Of a stretch of 52,733 nt of DNA, positions 49,619-52,733 are shown piece after piece; position 1 is the first letter of the stretch; each line of letters opens with the position of its first letter. The stretch comes from an uncultured Lachnospiraceae bacterium (GTDB taxonomy: Bacteria; Bacillota; Clostridia; Lachnospirales; Lachnospiraceae). The notes under the pieces were generated by a model. That model saw nothing but the letters and a program-made list of their open reading frames with translations. It did not search any database and was not told the DNA's origin. The stretch is taken from contig CANSUS010000023.1 in assembly GCA_947650155.1 (NCBI GenBank), forward strand, positions 1 to 52,733. Direction: 5' to 3'. The position numbers and the translations under genes were made by a program.

Positions 49619-50110
49619 TTAAAAAGCCGGCATAATTGTAAAAATGACTTTTTCTCCATCTGCCACTCCGGCATAAAGTTCATTTGTTTTCCTTCCGGTC
49701 TGTAAATAATGTGCAATTACGTATTCGGAAGTAAACGGCATTTTTAAAGCAGGCAATTCCGAATATGCAAACCATTTGCTGATTCCTTCATTGGATACGC
49801 GGTTTTCATTTACACCGTTTTTTAATTCTGCAAAAAAATAATAATTTTGTCTGATTTCTTCCTTTGTCCGGCGTAAGGTAATGTATCGCATTGCCAAGTT
49901 TTCAATGTCATCGCCGGATAAATTTAATTCTTCTTTTAATTCCCGAAGGACGCAGGCTTTTGCATCGTTTAATTCAAAGTCTTCAAAGTGTCCTCCCGCA
50001 GAACCTACCCAGACGTCGTTTACGACTCTGCCGCCTTGTCGGAAAAGCAGCAGCATTTTATTTCCCTTAGATATGTAGATGGATGCCATATTTCTTAATT
50101 TTCCATTCAT
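49619..50110 (-). CDS. Nudix hydrolase (third in this cluster)
   Basis: I start at ATG 50110, preceded by AAGGAG at a long 14-base spacing; ATG 50089 is possible. The 163-residue protein has the Nudix box around residues 39-63: GGHFEDFELNDAKACVLRE then LKEELN. GSAGGHFEDFE fits the MutT/NUDIX group acting on nucleoside derivatives. It shares a transcript with the PAS gene downstream. Confidence 0.88.
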   Translation of the reverse strand: MNGKLRNMASIYISKGNKMLLLFRQGGRVVNDVWVGSAGGHFEDFELNDAKACVLRELKEELNLSGDDIENLAMRYITLRRTKEEIRQNYYFFAELKNGVNENRVSNEGISKWFAYSELPALKMPFTSEYVIAHYLQTGRKTNELYAGVADGEKVIFTIMPAF

Positions 50111-50313
50111 TTTTGTTTTTGGTCTGCTCCTTGCGTGATTTATTATTGCTAATTATCTTACATTTGGGGTCAATATTTTATTTATTCGTAATTAAAATAA
50201 CTGAATAATATAATTAGTATATCATACTTTGTTTTCTAATTGTGGAGAGACAGAAAAAAATATGTTAAAATAGTAAATGTTTTAAGGGTATTCTGTATGA
50301 GGGAAAGGTAAAT

Positions 50314-51039
50314 ATGAAAATGCAAGAAAATATAGAGAACCTGACTATTGGATTATGTGATGATGAGCAGCATATTCACCATACAATTGAAAAAATGTTG
50401 TTGTTCTATGCGGAAGAGAATCATATTACAATGCATATGGTGCATTATACTTCGGCAAAGCAGTTGATAGACAGAAAAGATGAATTGGATGTTCTCTTAT
50501 TAGATATTGAAATGCCTGATATGGATGGAATTGAGGCAGGGTATAGGCTGTTGACCAGGAAAATAGAATATAAGATTATAATGCTGACTGCGAGAGAGGA
50601 GCGATATAAAGAAGCATTTAAAATTGGAGCATTTCGATTTGTTCCTAAGCCAATTGATAAAAAAGAGTTATATAATGCAATTGATGATGTTCGAGAGTAT
50701 ATGATGGGCTTGAAAAGGGTCACTGTATTTCGCGATGGGGTATCTTTTCAAATTGCTCAGCAGGATATTTTGTATATAGAGGCTAATAAATCGGCAACAT
50801 TGATTTTCAGCAATCACCTTGAATTTCGCAGTGAGCAGTCACTTGCAATGTGGATTAACATATTGGATAAACACGTTTTTTTTCAATGTCACAAGTCTTA
50901 TATTGTGAATATGGGCAAAATAGATGAAATTGAAATGAATGTGATTCGACTAATAAATGGAGAAAAGGTTGCTGTGTCCAGACGTCTTCGGTCCCCGTTA
51001 ATACAAGCGTTTATAGCATATGATACAAGATGGAGGTAA
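50314..51039 (+). CDS. LytTR-type response regulator (AgrA-like)
   Basis: The 241-residue protein follows GGGAAAGG. Residues 1-125 are a receiver domain: CDDE acid pocket (D16/D17), phospho-acceptor D64 in VLLLDIEMPDMDG, K in FVPKPID. Residues about 135-240 are a LytTR DNA-binding domain (DILYIEANKSATLIFS, FFQCHKSYIVNMGKI, VAVSRRLRSPL). This class controls quorum-sensing and bacteriocin loci by binding paired direct repeats. The kinase gene follows after 15 bases. Confidence 0.93.
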   Translation: MKMQENIENLTIGLCDDEQHIHHTIEKMLLFYAEENHITMHMVHYTSAKQLIDRKDELDVLLLDIEMPDMDGIEAGYRLLTRKIEYKIIMLTAREERYKEAFKIGAFRFVPKPIDKKELYNAIDDVREYMMGLKRVTVFRDGVSFQIAQQDILYIEANKSATLIFSNHLEFRSEQSLAMWINILDKHVFFQCHKSYIVNMGKIDEIEMNVIRLINGEKVAVSRRLRSPLIQAFIAYDTRWR

Positions 51040-51054
51040 AGGGAGTACAGAAAT

Positions 51055-52335
51055 ATGAAGCAATTTTGGGGAAATGTTAATATGTTTATTGAGTTTTTTT
51101 CCTTTTTTTACGTATTTTTTAGAGTGGATATCCGCAAGAGGACAGGTATTAGAACAGTAGGAACGATATCTTGTATTTTAGTCTGGTTAGTAGGCCTATT
51201 TATCGATTTTGATTGGAGAGGCAGTTTGTTGGGACCATTCCCTGTATATTTATTTTGGATATATTTGTTGCTTTATATTATTTTTGAGGTAACAATTGTT
51301 GAAATAATATTATTTGGAATTGGAGAATGGTCTATTATGTGCATGCTCGAAGCGGTTTTGTATATAATGTTAGAATATATGAATTTTAATAGGGATATAT
51401 TAGAAAACATGATTATGGTCATCGTGTCTTGTGCCGTATGGATGTTTTATTTTGTAATCGGGAAAAGAACTGCCGCACAGACTTTTAAGCTGCCAATAAA
51501 AATGTGGTGTTTGCTTGATGCCATTATGGTTACATTAACAGCCATGTTGTCATTTTTTACGTATGTCATTGTACAGGAATTACCAGGTAATAAAACGATG
51601 GTTATGGGAAAAACGTTATTTGCTGTGGGCGAAGCGCTGATAGTCGTTTTGTTATTTTCTGTGATTTACTATTACAATAGTACACATAACTTTCGCATAC
51701 AAAAAGAACTGGCAGAAAGGCAAAATGAACAGCAACGGGAATATTTCTTACAACTTCTGGAAAAAGAAAAGGAAACCAGAGACTTCCGTCATGATATTGT
51801 CAATGATTTGTTAGAAATGCAGAATTTTTGTGAGAAGAAAAAATGCAAGCAACTGGAATCTTATTTGGAAAGTACATTGGGGACTTTACAAAGAATCAGT
51901 AAAAGTAGTTATGATGTAGGAAATGATATAGTCAACACTGTATTGAATTATTATTTACAACCATTAAGAGAAAAATACAATGTAGAGGTTAGTGGTTATA
52001 TGGGAGATGATATATCAATTGAACAAAGAGATTTATGTGTGCTTTCTGCAAATTTGATAAAAAATGCATCTGAGGCAGTATCCAAGATGGATATTGGTGA
52101 GATTGGAGTGAAAATAGATCAAGGAAGGAAGTATCTTAGTATTCAAGTGAAGAATTCGTTTGACGGACAGATAGGTTTTGATAAAAGGGGGATTCCTAAA
52201 ACTTCTAAGCAGGATAAAAAAAACCACGGGATTGGAATACATAATATAAGACAAATAATAAAAAAATATGATGGAATATATAATACAAATGTGACAGAGG
52301 GAACATATCAAGTTGAAATTTGTTTGAAGATATGA
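51055..52335 (+). CDS. GHKL sensor histidine kinase (AgrC-like)
   Basis: The 426-residue protein has about six membrane segments in residues 1-210 and a coiled linker, then a dimerisation helix with phospho-acceptor H246 in RDFRHDIVNDLL. The GHKL ATPase has N in SANLIKNASEAV and G box NHGIGIHNIRQI near residue 402. This layout matches AgrC and ComD, which read secreted peptides through the membrane domain. It is co-transcribed with the LytTR regulator. The end of the gene meets a direct repeat and small ORFs that may be its signal genes. Confidence 0.92.
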   Translation: MKQFWGNVNMFIEFFSFFYVFFRVDIRKRTGIRTVGTISCILVWLVGLFIDFDWRGSLLGPFPVYLFWIYLLLYIIFEVTIVEIILFGIGEWSIMCMLEAVLYIMLEYMNFNRDILENMIMVIVSCAVWMFYFVIGKRTAAQTFKLPIKMWCLLDAIMVTLTAMLSFFTYVIVQELPGNKTMVMGKTLFAVGEALIVVLLFSVIYYYNSTHNFRIQKELAERQNEQQREYFLQLLEKEKETRDFRHDIVNDLLEMQNFCEKKKCKQLESYLESTLGTLQRISKSSYDVGNDIVNTVLNYYLQPLREKYNVEVSGYMGDDISIEQRDLCVLSANLIKNASEAVSKMDIGEIGVKIDQGRKYLSIQVKNSFDGQIGFDKRGIPKTSKQDKKNHGIGIHNIRQIIKKYDGIYNTNVTEGTYQVEICLKI

Positions 52336-52360
52336 CCGTTGACCGGGTTATATGACCGTT
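52331..52360. promoter_or_regulatory. Direct repeat like a LytTR binding site
   Basis: TATGACCGTT occurs at 52331-52340 and 52351-52360, an exact 10-base repeat with a 20-base period (about two helical turns). ACCGTT resembles the half-site of LytTR regulators, whose pairs lie 21-22 bases apart. It overlaps the kinase stop codon. Confidence 0.4.
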
Positions 52361-52394
52361 CAGAGGGAAAGGGATTGTTTTTTTTAGGAGAAAG

Positions 52395-52432
52395 AATAGA
52401 CTACTGTTTATGAAAGGTAGTCTATTTTTTTT
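52395..52432 (+). terminator. Terminator after the LytTR/GHKL operon
   Basis: AATAGACTAC and GTAGTCTATT form a 10-bp stem with a 12-base loop, followed by eight T in total. Confidence 0.85.
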
Positions 52433-52524
52433 GCATACCGATAGATGGTTCCAGACATAAATGGACAAATAACATTTTATAATAAAATCCTTTAGTCCAA
52501 ATTACATAGATGAGGAGGGAGAGA

Positions 52525-52590
52525 ATGCTTTGGATTGCAACAGTAAATAGTAGTTGGTTAGATTGGTGGAGAAAATTTTTCGCTAATTAA
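52525..52590 (+). CDS. Tryptophan-rich 21-residue peptide ORF downstream of Agr-like pair
   Basis: GAGGAGGGAGAG lies directly before ATG 52525, one of the best ribosome sites in the window. A TATAAT at 52478-52483 has a weak -35, as for an activated promoter. The peptide has four Trp (3, 11, 14, 15), two Phe, and a basic Arg16-Lys17 in an amphipathic-looking C-terminal half (WLDWWRKFF). Linked to a peptide-sensing kinase, it could be a signal peptide, a bacteriocin-like or a membrane-active peptide. It is not an AgrD homologue I recognise. The short length keeps confidence moderate. Confidence 0.5.
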   Translation: MLWIATVNSSWLDWWRKFFAN

Positions 52591-52623
52591 ATAAACATTT
52601 TAATTTTACGGATGAGGTGGCGA

Positions 52624-52686
52624 ATGAAAACCATAAGTTTTTTTGAGAATACGGAGAAGAGAGACTTTATAGACTGTAGGATGTAA
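52624..52686 (+). CDS. Second 20-residue peptide ORF near the right edge
   Basis: GATGAGGTGG precedes ATG 52624. The product has one Cys (C18) near its C-terminus, two consecutive Phe (6-7) and mixed charges (ENTEKRDF). A single late Cys is seen in some cyclised or thioester-linked signals, but this is speculation. It lies 33 bases after the Trp-rich ORF. Confidence 0.35.
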   Translation: MKTISFFENTEKRDFIDCRM

Positions 52687-52733
52687 GCGCCAAATAATAA
52701 TGCGGTCAGACACAAATTTACCCCAACCCTTTG

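Noticed and set aside
1-52733. CRISPR array, rRNA or tRNA genes, complete insertion sequence
   Set aside because: I saw no regularly spaced repeats, no conserved rRNA or tRNA motifs and no transposase ORF; a computed search could still find a tRNA I missed.

Overview
The window looks like chromosome from a gut-type Firmicute, most likely a Lachnospiraceae (Clostridia). The reasons are strong AGGAGG-type ribosome sites with frequent TTG and GTG starts, moderate GC, and gene families typical of that group: DUF6033-like, TraX-like, AAA-ATPase plus PD-(D/E)XK, XRE regulators with GyrI-like tails, and GHKL/LytTR two-component systems. I saw no rRNA, tRNA or CRISPR array.

Layout. (1) 1-4390, minus strand: a prophage tail tape-measure gene split by about 1 kb. 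The split carries an RNA-like segment with group I intron core features on the sense strand and a zinc-ribbon gene with its own promoter on the opposite strand. (2) 4858-9698: a compact operon of a circularly permuted ATP-grasp ligase, a short alpha-E protein, a transglutaminase-like protein and two M14/aspartoacylase-like proteins. The second of these has lost its catalytic residues. A promoter and a terminator hairpin lie just upstream. (3) 9716-16350: glycan use, with AraC regulators flanking a GH31 glycosidase and a lipoprotein GH53 endo-galactanase. (4) 16611-23769: housekeeping and stress genes (HIT, alpha/beta hydrolase, DUF2461, ECF sigma factor, CPBP protease, aromatic-acid exporter-like protein) leading into a response regulator and kinase pair. 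(5) 23895-27095: an FtsX-type ABC exporter, probably controlled by that pair.

(6) 27266-33439: accessory genes (XRE/GyrI regulator, C39-like cysteine protease domain, MATE pump, LacI regulator, TraX-like and acyltransferase-3 membrane proteins). (7) 33654-36285: a BlaI/BlaR1 pair with no beta-lactamase attached, followed by a DUF6033-like protein. (8) 36426-45361: DUF3795, an AAA/PD-(D/E)XK protein, an XRE membrane protein plus lipoprotein, a second MATE pump, a serine hydrolase with membrane tail, a DUF1349 protein, a deletion scar joining pieces of an XRE gene and a response regulator, and a second XRE/GyrI regulator. (9) 45672-50110: three Nudix hydrolases mixed with an aminoglycoside-adenylyltransferase-like gene, a possible immunity-type protein, an AraC/GyrI regulator and a lone PAS protein. 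(10) 50314-52733: an Agr-like LytTR regulator and GHKL kinase, a direct repeat like a LytTR site, a terminator, and two very small ORFs with excellent ribosome sites, one a tryptophan-rich 21-residue peptide.

The most promising leads are the split tape-measure gene with its intron-like RNA, the ATP-grasp/transglutaminase/M14 operon with an inactive paralogue, and the tiny peptides downstream of the Agr-like pair.
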